In this document: piece after piece, positions 26,888-35,407 of the stretch | Layout of the letters: each line of letters begins with the position of its first letter | How positions within the stretch are numbered: position 1 is the first letter of the stretch | NCBI RefSeq assembly: GCF_001044425.1 | Contig: NZ_LFML01000163.1 | Location: forward strand, 75,784 to 139,783 | DNA from: Streptomyces roseus | Lineage (GTDB): Bacteria; Actinomycetota; Actinomycetes; Streptomycetales; Streptomycetaceae | Reading direction: 5' to 3' | Length of the DNA: 64,000 nt | Position numbers and translations under genes: made by a program | Notes under the pieces: generated by a model | Told to the model about the DNA's origin: nothing | Databases searched by the model: none | The model's input: the letters and a program-made list of their open reading frames with translations, nothing else

Positions 26888-27833
26888 CACCGCCGAGGGG
26901 ACGACAGCCGTCCCCGTCGGCCCCGGCTCCGGCAGCGCCTTCGGCACCTTCGGCGAACTGCTCCAGGGCGCCCTGCCCCACCCGCAGGGGGACTTCCTGG
27001 TCACCTTTCCCCTCGCCCGCTGGGCCACCGCCGTGTTCCACCCGGAGCCCGGCCGCCGCGAGGTCCGGGTGCGCCCGGCGCACAAGGCCAAGTCCCGCCG
27101 CGTCGCCGAGGCCGTCCTGGCCGCCCTCGGCACGGCCGGCGGCGGCCTGCTGGAGGTCGCCGGGGACCTGCCCGAGGGCAAGGGCCTCGCCAGTTCCTCC
27201 GCCGACCTGGTCGCCACCGTACGGGCCGTCGGGGCCGCCCACGGGCGCGCCTTCACCCCCGACGAGACGGAGGGCTTCCTGCGCGGCATCGAACCGGCCG
27301 ACGGGGTCATGTACGACGAGATCGTCGCCTTCCACCACCGGGAGGTGCGCCTCGGCCGCCGCCTCGGCGTGCTGCCGCCCCTCACCGTCGTCGCCCACGA
27401 CGAGGGCGGCCAGGTCGACACGGTCGCGCACAACCGGGGCGCCCGGGCCATCGACGCCGCAGACCGGGAGGAGTACGCCCGCCTGCTGGACCGGCTCACC
27501 GACGCCGTGGCCCGCGGCGACCTCGCCGAGGTCGGCGCCGTCGCCACCCGCAGCGCCGAGATGAACGCCCGCCGCCGCCGGCGCGCCGGATTCGCCGAAC
27601 TGCACGCCCTGTGTCGCGAGGTCGACGGGCTGGGCCTGGTCCTCGCCCACAGCGGAACCATGCTCGGTGTCCTCCTGGAGGCGAACGACCCCGCCCTCGC
27701 CGGCAAGACCGAGCACATCCGGGCCGGCTGCGCGGCGCTCGGCGGCGAGGTGTCCGTACACCGCTCCCTCGGCGCCGACGACAGCTGGAGCCCGCAGGCT
27801 CCACCCGCCCACCCCACCGAGCTGGAGATCTGA
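26853..27833 (+). CDS. GHMP-family kinase, PduX-like L-threonine kinase (DabC-like)
   Basis: A 326-residue GHMP-superfamily kinase. FGTFGELLQGALP (~30-42) is the N-terminal hallmark shared with PduX L-threonine kinases, and PEGKGLASSSA (~107-117) is the phosphate-binding GHMP motif. A third block (LVLAHSGTMLGVLL) lies near the C-terminus. The expected reaction is ATP + L-threonine to O-phospho-L-threonine, which activates the beta-carbon for replacement by the downstream PLP enzyme. The ATG overlaps the lyase gene by 35 bases and has AGGAGG upstream; the next gene follows after only 2 bases, so the three are tightly coupled. A cobalamin-related role, the usual PduX context, is not supported by any neighbour. 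Confidence 0.85.
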   Translation: MAPAPAYSTPTDTAEGTTAVPVGPGSGSAFGTFGELLQGALPHPQGDFLVTFPLARWATAVFHPEPGRREVRVRPAHKAKSRRVAEAVLAALGTAGGGLLEVAGDLPEGKGLASSSADLVATVRAVGAAHGRAFTPDETEGFLRGIEPADGVMYDEIVAFHHREVRLGRRLGVLPPLTVVAHDEGGQVDTVAHNRGARAIDAADREEYARLLDRLTDAVARGDLAEVGAVATRSAEMNARRRRRAGFAELHALCREVDGLGLVLAHSGTMLGVLLEANDPALAGKTEHIRAGCAALGGEVSVHRSLGADDSWSPQAPPAHPTELEI

Positions 27834-27835
27834 GC

Positions 27836-30103
27836 ATGCTGTTCGACACCGTGACCGACGCGATCGGCGGGACCCCGCTGGTCCGGCTGCGCCTGGGCGA
27901 GGCCCGGGGCGTGGAGGTCTACGCCAAGCTGGAACTGCAGAACCTGTTCGCCATGAAGGACCGCGTCGCCCGCAACATCCTGCTGGAGGCCCGGCGGCTG
28001 GGCACCCTGAAGCCCGGCGACCCCGTCATCGAGAGCTCCTCGGGGACCATGGCGCTCGGCGTCGCCCTCGTCGGCCGCTCGCTCGGCCACGAGGTGCACA
28101 TCGTCACCGACCCGCGGATCGACCCCGTCACCCTCGCCAAACTCCGCGCCCTGGGCTGCCGGGTGCACATCGTCGAGGCGATGACCAGCCACGGCTGGCA
28201 GAGCGCCCGCCTGGAGCGGCTCGCGGAGCTCCTCGACGAACTGCCCGGCGCCTTCTGGCCGCAGCAGTACACCAACCCCGACAACCCCGGCGCCTACCGT
28301 CCCCTCGCCGGCGAACTCCTGGCGGACCTCGGCCGGTTCGACACCCTCGTCGGAGCCGTCGGCAGCGGCGGCTCCCTGTGCGGCACCGCCCGGGCGCTGC
28401 GCGAGCGGCTGCCCGCCCTGCACGTCGTCGGCGTCGACTGCGTGGGCAGCGCCCTCTTCGGACAGCCCGACGTACCGCAGCGGCTGCAGAGCGGGCTGGG
28501 CAACAGCCTGCTGCCCAAGAACCTGGACCGCACCCTCGTCGACGAGGTGCACTGGCTCAACGACCACGAGGCCTTCGCCGCGACCTGGGACCTCGCCCGC
28601 GAGCAGCAGATCTTCGGCGGCAACACCTCGGGCTCCGTCTACCGGGTCCTCACCGGCCTCGCCGACGGCGCCGAACCCGGCACCCGGATCGTCGGCATCC
28701 TCCCCGACCGCGGCGACCGCTACGCCGACACCGTCTACAACGACGAGCACTGGGACGCGAACCGGCTGCGCGAGGTGCCCACCGCCACCGCGCCGGCCGC
28801 CCTCGGACCCGACGGGACCGCGCGCACCTGGTCCACCGTCGCCTACAGCCCGCCCGCCGGGATCGGCCGGCACCTGCTGTTCGTCGAGTCCAACACCACC
28901 GGCACCGGCATGCTCGCGCTGGCGCGGGCGCGCGAACTGGGCACCGTCCCCGTCCTGCTGACCGGCGACCCCGACCGCTACCGGGGACTCGCGGAGAGCG
29001 GCGCCGAAGTGGTGCGCTGCGACACCAACTCCGACGCCGCCCTGCGCGCCGCCGTACAGGAGCGGTTCCGCCGCGAGGAGATCGCCGGGGTCACCACCAC
29101 GAGCGACTTCTACGTACCGGCCGCCGCCCGGATCGCCCAGTGGCTCGGCCTGCCCGGCAACGCGCCCGAGGCAGTGGCGGTCTGCCGCGACAAGTCCGCC
29201 CTGCGCGAGAGACTGCGGGCCGCGGGCGTCCGCCAGCCCCGTTACTCCCTCGTCCGCGAGCCGGCCGGAGCCGCGGCCGCCGTCGCCCGCACCGGACTGC
29301 CGTGCGTGGTCAAGCCGGCCGACGACTCGGGCTCCACCAACGTCCTGCTCTGCGCCGACGAGGCCGAGGCCCGCGCCCAGATCCAGCGGATCCTCGCGAT
29401 CGACACCAACGTGCGGGGCATGCCCACCGCCCGCACCGTCCTCGTCGAGGAGTACCTGGACGGGCCGGAGTACAGCGTCGAGATGTTCGGCCTGGACGGG
29501 CAGGCCGTGTGCGTCGGCATCACCGCCAAGTCCGTGACCGCCGGCCCGCACTTCGTCGAGCACCGCCACCTCTTCCCCGCCCCCCTGCCCGCCGCCACCG
29601 CCCAGCTGATCACCGACACGGTGACCGCGGCCCTGGACGCGGCCGGGATCCGGCTGGGCGCCACCCACACCGAGGTCAAACTGACCGCCGACGGGCCCGC
29701 CCTCGTCGAGATCAACCCGCGCCCGGCCGGCGGCATGATCCCCGAACTGATCCGGCTCGCCACCGGCGTCGACCTCCTCGACGCGCAGCTGCGCGCCGCC
29801 CTCGGCCTGCCCCCGCACCTGAAGGCGGAGGAAGCCGGCCACGCCGGGATCCAGTTCTTGCTCGCCGACACCGACGGCACCCTCACGGCCGTCCACGGCG
29901 CGGAGGCCGCGGCGGTCGTGGAGGGGGTCGAATCGGTGCTGGTCACCGCCGCCCCCGGCACCCCCGTACGCAGGCCCCGCAGCGCCTCCGACCGGCTCGG
30001 GCACGTGATCGCCCGCCACGCGGAACCCGACGGCGTGCACACCGCCCTCGACGCCGCGCGCGCCCTCGTCCACCTCGACATCCAGGCCGCGCCGCGCTCC
30101 TGA
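27836..30103 (+). CDS. Fusion of a cysteine-synthase-like PLP enzyme and an ATP-grasp ligase
   Basis: A 755-residue two-domain protein. Residues ~1-320 are a fold-type II PLP enzyme of the cysteine synthase/CBS group: GGTPLVRL, the Schiff-base lysine in FAMKDR (K41), the SSSGTMALG substrate loop, the GSGGSLCGTA phosphate loop and the final GILPDRGDRY. Residues ~345-755 are an ATP-grasp ligase: HLLFVESNTTGTGML, CVVKPADDSGSTN (~489), LVEEYLDGPEYSVEM (~536) and the metal-binding LVEINPRPAGG (~625). The PLP half could replace the phosphate of O-phosphothreonine with aspartate (DabA-like). The ATP-grasp half would form an amide or ester bond with an amino acid, target unknown. The friulimicin and pacidamycin counterparts, as I recall them, are not fused in this way. 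It is translationally coupled to the kinase gene. Confidence 0.88.
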   Translation: MLFDTVTDAIGGTPLVRLRLGEARGVEVYAKLELQNLFAMKDRVARNILLEARRLGTLKPGDPVIESSSGTMALGVALVGRSLGHEVHIVTDPRIDPVTLAKLRALGCRVHIVEAMTSHGWQSARLERLAELLDELPGAFWPQQYTNPDNPGAYRPLAGELLADLGRFDTLVGAVGSGGSLCGTARALRERLPALHVVGVDCVGSALFGQPDVPQRLQSGLGNSLLPKNLDRTLVDEVHWLNDHEAFAATWDLAREQQIFGGNTSGSVYRVLTGLADGAEPGTRIVGILPDRGDRYADTVYNDEHWDANRLREVPTATAPAALGPDGTARTWSTVAYSPPAGIGRHLLFVESNTTGTGMLALARARELGTVPVLLTGDPDRYRGLAESGAEVVRCDTNSDAALRAAVQERFRREEIAGVTTTSDFYVPAAARIAQWLGLPGNAPEAVAVCRDKSALRERLRAAGVRQPRYSLVREPAGAAAAVARTGLPCVVKPADDSGSTNVLLCADEAEARAQIQRILAIDTNVRGMPTARTVLVEEYLDGPEYSVEMFGLDGQAVCVGITAKSVTAGPHFVEHRHLFPAPLPAATAQLITDTVTAALDAAGIRLGATHTEVKLTADGPALVEINPRPAGGMIPELIRLATGVDLLDAQLRAALGLPPHLKAEEAGHAGIQFLLADTDGTLTAVHGAEAAAVVEGVESVLVTAAPGTPVRRPRSASDRLGHVIARHAEPDGVHTALDAARALVHLDIQAAPRS

Positions 30104-30132
30104 CCCTCCGCCCCACCCGTCCCGACGACGCG

Positions 30133-30149
30133 CCGTACGACCCGTACGG
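30133..30149 (+). other. Short hairpin upstream of mbtH
   Basis: CCGTACG-ACC-CGTACGG forms a 7-bp stem with a 3-base loop in the 74-base gap before the MbtH gene. It may tune mRNA stability or readthrough. Confidence 0.35.
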
Positions 30150-30177
30150 CCGCACCCGACCCGAAAGGTGAACCGCC

Positions 30178-30402
30178 ATGAGCAACCCCTTCGAGAACGA
30201 CAACGCCTCCTACGTCGTGGTCCGCAACGACGAGCTCCAGCACTCCCTGTGGCCCGCGACCAACCCCGTCCCGGCCGGCTGGACCGTGGTGCACGGCCCC
30301 GACGGCCGCCAGGCCTGCCTGGACCACGTCGAGCGGGTCTGGACCGACATGCGCCCCGCCTCCCTGGTGGCCGCCCTCACCGGGGACGCGCCCCGTGGCT
30401 GA
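30178..30402 (+). CDS. MbtH-like NRPS accessory protein (first system)
   Basis: A 74-residue MbtH-family protein that binds and activates or solubilises NRPS A domains. It has the expected NPFEND start, ...SLWP, PAGW and the C-terminal WTDMRPASL core. AAAGGTG precedes the ATG. The downstream PCP-E gene starts 8 bases before its stop codon, so the two are coupled. Its A-domain partners are most likely those of this operon. Confidence 0.95.
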   Translation: MSNPFENDNASYVVVRNDELQHSLWPATNPVPAGWTVVHGPDGRQACLDHVERVWTDMRPASLVAALTGDAPRG

Positions 30403-32182
30403 GCCCGTCCACCGCACCGAGCACCCGGCCGGACCCGACCCCGTACGGACCCTGCGCACCCTCTTCGCCGAGGTCCTCGGCCGCGCCGAGGTCGACGCGG
30501 ACCACAGCTTCACCGGGCTGGGTGGCGACAGCATCCAGGCGATCCAGGTCGTCAGCCGTGCCCGCGCGGCGGGCCTGGCCGTCAGCACCCGCGACGTGCT
30601 CCGCGCGGAGAGCGTCACCGCGCTCGCCGCCACCGCCCGGGGCCGGGTCGGCGAGGACGCCGGCCCGGCCACGCCCCCGCGCCGTCTGGGCCCGGTGGCA
30701 CCCACCCCCATCATGGGCTGGCTCGCCGAACTCGGCGGTCCCGTCGACACGTACAACCAGTCGCTCGTCCTGCGCACCCCGCCGGGCTTCGGGGCGGCCG
30801 CCGCCGTACGCACCGTCCATGCCCTCCTGGACACCCACGAGATGCTCCGCCTGCGGCTGCCCGACGGTATCGGGGCCACCGGCGCCGAACCGGTCGTACC
30901 GCCCGCCGGCTCCGTCGCCGCGACGGACCTGCTGGAGCACGTGGACGCCCGCGGGAGGGCCGAGGCGGAACTGCCCGCCCTGACCCGGGAGCGGATGCGC
31001 GCCGCGCGGCGCCTGCTCGCGCCGCGGGACGGCCACATGCTGCGCGCCGTGTTCCTGGACCGGGGAGCCGGACGGCAGGGACGGCTCGCGCTCGTCATCC
31101 ACCACCTCGTGGTCGACGGCGTCTCCTGGAGGATCCTCCAGGACGATGTGCGCACCTGTTGGACGGCGCTCACCGAGGGCCGCGAGCCCGTCCTGGAACC
31201 GGCGGCGACCCCCTTCGCGCACTGGGCCGACCTGCTGCGCGCGGAGGCGACCTCAGGCCGCCGGACCGCCGAAGCCGACCGCTGGGCAGCCGCCCTGCGT
31301 GAGGCCCCCCAGCCCCTGGCCGGGGTCCGCCCGCCCGGCGGCCTCGACCCGGAGTGCGCGGAGAACACCCTCACCCTGACCCTCGGGCCGGACGTGGCGG
31401 GCCCCCTGCTCACGACCGCGCCCGGCCTCGTCAACGGCACGGTCAACGACGTGCTGCTGACCGCCCTGGCCCTCGCCGTGCTCGGCCGGCGCAGTGCCGA
31501 CGGGGCGGACGGGGCGGACGAGGAGGGCGCCGTCCTCATCGACGTCGAGGGCCACGGCCGGGAGGACGTCGCCGAGGGCACCGACCTGTCCCGCACCGTC
31601 GGCTGGTTCACCACGGTGTTCCCCGTACGCCTCGCCCTCGGCCGCCCGGACCTCGACGAGGCCCGCCGGGGCGGACCCGCGGTCGGCGCCGCCCTGCGGC
31701 TGGTCAAGGAGGAACTGCGCGCCGTACCCGACAAGGGCATCGGCTTCGGGCTGCTGCGCCACCTCAACTCCCGTACCGGGCCCGATCTCGCGGCACGCGG
31801 CATCCCCCAGATCGGCTTCAACTACCTCGGCCGGTTCCCGATGGGCGGCGACGCCCCCTGGGACGCCGCGCCCGGCCACGACTTCGCCCTCGACGACGCC
31901 GACGAAGGCCTCCCGATGGCCCACGCCGTGGAGGTCAACGCGGCCGCCCACGAGGGCCCGGACGGGCTCACCCTCAGCGCCACCTGGACCTGGGCGGGCA
32001 ACGCCCTTCCCGGGCCGTGGGTCCACGACCTCGCGCGGGAGTGGTTCACCATGCTGCGCGCCGTCGTCACCCACGCCGGCCGCCCCGACGCCGGCGGGCT
32101 GACCCCCTCCGACGTCCCGCTCGCCCAGGTCAGCCAGGCCGACCTCGACACCTTCGAATCCCAGCTCGGAGCCCTGCTGTGA
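30395..32182 (+). CDS. Free-standing PCP-epimerase didomain NRPS protein
   Basis: A 595-residue protein with a carrier domain (LGGDSIQAI, phosphopantetheine Ser46) followed directly by an epimerization domain. E motifs are IHHLVVDGVSWRIL (~235), EGHGRED, RTVGWFTTVFPVRL and FNYLGRFP. No adenylation or condensation domain is encoded, so the carrier must be loaded in trans, and the free A domain later in the operon is the obvious source. GGDSI, not GGHSL, at the carrier is typical of PCPs that precede E domains. The product would be a D-configured aminoacyl-thioester, fitting the DCL-type C domain two genes downstream. The GTG start overlaps mbtH; its stop overlaps the next GTG. Confidence 0.9.
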   Translation: MAEPVHRTEHPAGPDPVRTLRTLFAEVLGRAEVDADHSFTGLGGDSIQAIQVVSRARAAGLAVSTRDVLRAESVTALAATARGRVGEDAGPATPPRRLGPVAPTPIMGWLAELGGPVDTYNQSLVLRTPPGFGAAAAVRTVHALLDTHEMLRLRLPDGIGATGAEPVVPPAGSVAATDLLEHVDARGRAEAELPALTRERMRAARRLLAPRDGHMLRAVFLDRGAGRQGRLALVIHHLVVDGVSWRILQDDVRTCWTALTEGREPVLEPAATPFAHWADLLRAEATSGRRTAEADRWAAALREAPQPLAGVRPPGGLDPECAENTLTLTLGPDVAGPLLTTAPGLVNGTVNDVLLTALALAVLGRRSADGADGADEEGAVLIDVEGHGREDVAEGTDLSRTVGWFTTVFPVRLALGRPDLDEARRGGPAVGAALRLVKEELRAVPDKGIGFGLLRHLNSRTGPDLAARGIPQIGFNYLGRFPMGGDAPWDAAPGHDFALDDADEGLPMAHAVEVNAAAHEGPDGLTLSATWTWAGNALPGPWVHDLAREWFTMLRAVVTHAGRPDAGGLTPSDVPLAQVSQADLDTFESQLGALL

Positions 32183-35100
32183 TCCCTCTGTCCCACGCCC
32201 AGCAGCGGCTGTGGTTCCACGCCCGGGACGGCGCCGACGGCGCGCTCTACCACATTCCCGTCGGACTGCGGCTGGACGGCGCCCTCGACCGCCCGGCCCT
32301 GCGCGCCGCCCTCGCGGACGTGAGCGGGCGCCACGAGGCCCTGCGCACCGTCTTCCCCGAGGTGGCGGGCCGCCCCCACCAGCGGGTCCTGGACCCCGCG
32401 GACGCCGCCCCGGTCCTCACCGTCACCGACTGCCCGCCCGCCGACCGCGCCCGGCGGGCCGAGCAAGCCTCGTCCCGGCCCTTCGACCTCCGCGTCGAAC
32501 CACCGCTGCGCGTGGAGCTGTTCACCGACGGCGCCGAGGACCACTACCTGCTGCTGGTCCTGCACCACATCGCGGGCGACGGCCACTCCGTGAACATCCT
32601 CGTCCGCGACCTCGCCGCCGCCTACACCGCCCGGTGCGGCGGCCGGGCGCCCGACTGGCCCGAACTGCCCGTCCAGTACCCGGACTACGCACTGTGGCAG
32701 CGCGAACTCCTCGGCCCCGCCCAGGACCCCGCCTCCCTGCACGGCCGCCTGCTCACCCACTGGGCCACCGTCCTCGACGGCCTGCCCGAGGAACTGGCCC
32801 TGCCCGGCGCCCGGCCCCGGCCGGCCGTGGCCGGCCACCGGGGCGCACTGGTGGAGGCCCGGACCGGCGCCGAAGCACACGCCGGACTGGCCGCGCTGGC
32901 CCGAGGCGCCCGCGCCACCCCCTTCATGGCCGTCCAGGCCGCCTTCGCCGCCCTGCTCACCCGCCTGGGTGCCGGCACCGACCTGCCGCTGGGCTGCCCC
33001 GTCGACGGCCGGGACGACGAGGCCCTCACCGACCTCGTGGGCCTCTTCGTCAACACCCTGATCGTGCGAGCCGACACCTCGGGCGACCCCACCTTCACGG
33101 AGGTGCTGGGCCGCGTGCGCACCGCGGCCCTGGAGACGTACGCCCACCAGGAACTGCCCTTCGAATCGCTGGTCGAACGCCTCAACCCGGCCCGCTCGCC
33201 CGCCCGCCACCCGCTTTTCCAGGTCGCCGTCTCCGCCCAGCGCGGCGAGCCGCGGCGCCCCGCGTTCGCGGGCCTGCGGGCCGAGGTGGAGGCGGTGCGC
33301 ACCGACACCGCCAAGTTCGACCTCACCCTGGAGGTGGAGGAGCTCCACGACCCGGCCACCGGGCAACCCCTGGGCCTGGTCCTCGGGCTGGAGTACGCGA
33401 GCGACCTGTTCGACGGGACCACGGCCCGCCGCCTGCTGGACCGCCTCGTCCACCTCATCGACGCCGTCGTCCGCGAGCCCGGCGTCCCGCTCTCCGCACT
33501 CGACGTCCTGCTGCCCGGGGAGCGCGCCGACCTGCTGGAGCACTGGCAGGGCGCGCCCGTCACCCCCGACGCCCGAACCGTCCACGGCGTCTTCGAGGAG
33601 CGCGCCTGCGCCCACCCGGACCGCCCCGCGGTTCTCTGCGCCGGCCGGGAGACCACGTACGGCGAACTCGACGCCCGGGCCGAATGGATCGCCGGACGGC
33701 TGCGCGCCCTCGGCGTCCGACCGGGCGAGTCCGTCGCCGTACTGATGGACCGCTCCGCCGACCTCGTCGCCGCCTGCCTGGGCATCCTCAAGGCGGGCGG
33801 CGCCTACCTGCCGCTGGACGCGCGGGCCCCACGCGCCCGTACCGAGGCCGTGCTCACCGCGGCCGGGGCCGCCGTCCTCGTCACCGACGCCCCGGAGGGG
33901 GAACCCGTACCGGCGGGTCCGCGCCACGTACTGCGTCCGGACGGACGGCCCGCCGCGGCGGCCGGGACGGCCGGCACCGGGGGACCGGGCGGGCACGCCG
34001 ACGCGCTCGCCTACCTGATGTACACCTCCGGCTCCACCGGCACCCCCAAGGGCGTGGCCGTCTCCCACCGCGAGGTCGTCGCCCTCGCCACCGACCGGCG
34101 CTGGCGCGGCGGCGCGCACGAGCGGGTGCTGTTCCGCTCCCCGCACGCCTTCGACGCCTCCACCTACGAACTGTGGGTGCCGCTCCTGAACGGCGGCCTG
34201 GTCGTCGTCGCGCCGCCCGGCGAACTCGACGTGGACGCGCTGGCCCGGCTGATGTCCGAGGAGGAGGTCACCGGGACCTTCCTCACCGCCACCCTCTTCA
34301 ACGTCCTCGCCGACCGCTGCCTGCCCGCGCTCGCAGCGCTGCGCGAGGTGATGACCGGAGGCGAGGCCGCCTCGCCGTCCATGGTCCGCCGGGTCCGCGA
34401 GGCCTGCCCCGCCACCACCGTCACCAACGCCTACGGCCCCACCGAGACCACCACCTTCGCGGCGACCTTCGCCGTCGGCCCGGGCCAGGAGCCCCCCGCC
34501 GGGCAGGTCCCGATCGGCCGCCCCCTCGACGGAACCCGGCTGTACGTCCTGGACGAGCGGCTGGCCCTCGTGGCGCCCGGCGTCATCGGCGAGCTCTACA
34601 TCGCGGGCGCCGGACTCGCACAGGGCTACCTCGGGCGGGCCGGGCTGACCGCCGAACGCTTCGTCGCCTGCCCGTACGGCCCCCAGGGCAGCCGGATGTA
34701 CCGCACCGGCGACCTGGCCCGCTGGAGCGCCGACGGCCAGGTCGAGTACCTCGGCCGCGCCGACCGGCAGGTCAAGATCCGCGGACTGCGCATCGAACCC
34801 GCCGAGATCGAGCACGTCCTGGCCGGCCACCCGGCGGTGGGCCAGGCCGCCGTCACCGTCGTGGACACGGCCGCCGGTCCCGCGCTCGCGGGCTACGCCG
34901 TCCCCGCCGAGGGCACGCCCGCACCCGACCCGCGGGAACTGCGCGAGCACCTGCGGGCCCGGCTGCCCGACTACATGGTCCCCGCCACCCTCACCTTGCT
35001 CGACGCCTTCCCCGTCACCGCAAACGGCAAGACGGACCTTGCCGCCCTGCCCGTGCCCGCCCCGGCGACCGCCGGCACCGCGGGCGCCCGACAGGAGCCG

Positions 35101-35388
35101 CGCACCGACGACGAGCGCGCCCTGTGCGCCATCTGGGAAAAGGTCCTGGGCGTCTCGCACATCGGCGTGCACGACAGCTTCTTCGACCTCGGCGGGCACT
35201 CCCTGCTCGCCACCCAGCTGCTCGCCGAGGTCCGGGACCGCTTCGGCGGTGCCATCGCGATCCGCCAGTTCTTCACCGGCCCCACCGTCGCCGAACTGGC
35301 CGCCGCCCTGCCCGCCGCCGCGGCCGCCGGTGCCGGCGCCGAGGACCCGCCGATCGTCCGCCGGGCCCGCCGCACCCAGACCGCCTGA
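32179..35388 (+). CDS. Single-module NRPS: C-A(aliphatic)-PCP
   Basis: A 1069-residue module. The LCL-like C domain begins ISPLS-type (IPLSHAQQRLWFH) with HHIAGDG at ~129. The A domain has TSGSTGTPKG (~615) and FDASTYELW (~658); the PCP has LGGHS (~1005). Pocket residues read D-A-Y-F-M-G-A-T-F. The DA(F/Y)xxGxTF pattern belongs to Val/Ile-type domains, so an aliphatic branched residue is the best guess. There is no TE or E domain, so the chain is handed to another protein. GTG overlaps the preceding stop (GTGA). The C-terminal tail after the PCP (PPIVRRARRTQTA) is basic and might act in docking; inference only. Confidence 0.92.
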   Translation: MIPLSHAQQRLWFHARDGADGALYHIPVGLRLDGALDRPALRAALADVSGRHEALRTVFPEVAGRPHQRVLDPADAAPVLTVTDCPPADRARRAEQASSRPFDLRVEPPLRVELFTDGAEDHYLLLVLHHIAGDGHSVNILVRDLAAAYTARCGGRAPDWPELPVQYPDYALWQRELLGPAQDPASLHGRLLTHWATVLDGLPEELALPGARPRPAVAGHRGALVEARTGAEAHAGLAALARGARATPFMAVQAAFAALLTRLGAGTDLPLGCPVDGRDDEALTDLVGLFVNTLIVRADTSGDPTFTEVLGRVRTAALETYAHQELPFESLVERLNPARSPARHPLFQVAVSAQRGEPRRPAFAGLRAEVEAVRTDTAKFDLTLEVEELHDPATGQPLGLVLGLEYASDLFDGTTARRLLDRLVHLIDAVVREPGVPLSALDVLLPGERADLLEHWQGAPVTPDARTVHGVFEERACAHPDRPAVLCAGRETTYGELDARAEWIAGRLRALGVRPGESVAVLMDRSADLVAACLGILKAGGAYLPLDARAPRARTEAVLTAAGAAVLVTDAPEGEPVPAGPRHVLRPDGRPAAAAGTAGTGGPGGHADALAYLMYTSGSTGTPKGVAVSHREVVALATDRRWRGGAHERVLFRSPHAFDASTYELWVPLLNGGLVVVAPPGELDVDALARLMSEEEVTGTFLTATLFNVLADRCLPALAALREVMTGGEAASPSMVRRVREACPATTVTNAYGPTETTTFAATFAVGPGQEPPAGQVPIGRPLDGTRLYVLDERLALVAPGVIGELYIAGAGLAQGYLGRAGLTAERFVACPYGPQGSRMYRTGDLARWSADGQVEYLGRADRQVKIRGLRIEPAEIEHVLAGHPAVGQAAVTVVDTAAGPALAGYAVPAEGTPAPDPRELREHLRARLPDYMVPATLTLLDAFPVTANGKTDLAALPVPAPATAGTAGARQEPRTDDERALCAIWEKVLGVSHIGVHDSFFDLGGHSLLATQLLAEVRDRFGGAIAIRQFFTGPTVAELAAALPAAAAAGAGAEDPPIVRRARRTQTA

Positions 35389-35407
35389 CCACCGAAGGAC
35401 CACCACC

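Noticed and set aside
26853..27833. Cobalamin-pathway PduX
   Set aside because: Sequence motifs resemble PduX, but no cobalamin or propanediol genes are nearby; the NRPS/diamino-acid context explains a threonine kinase better.
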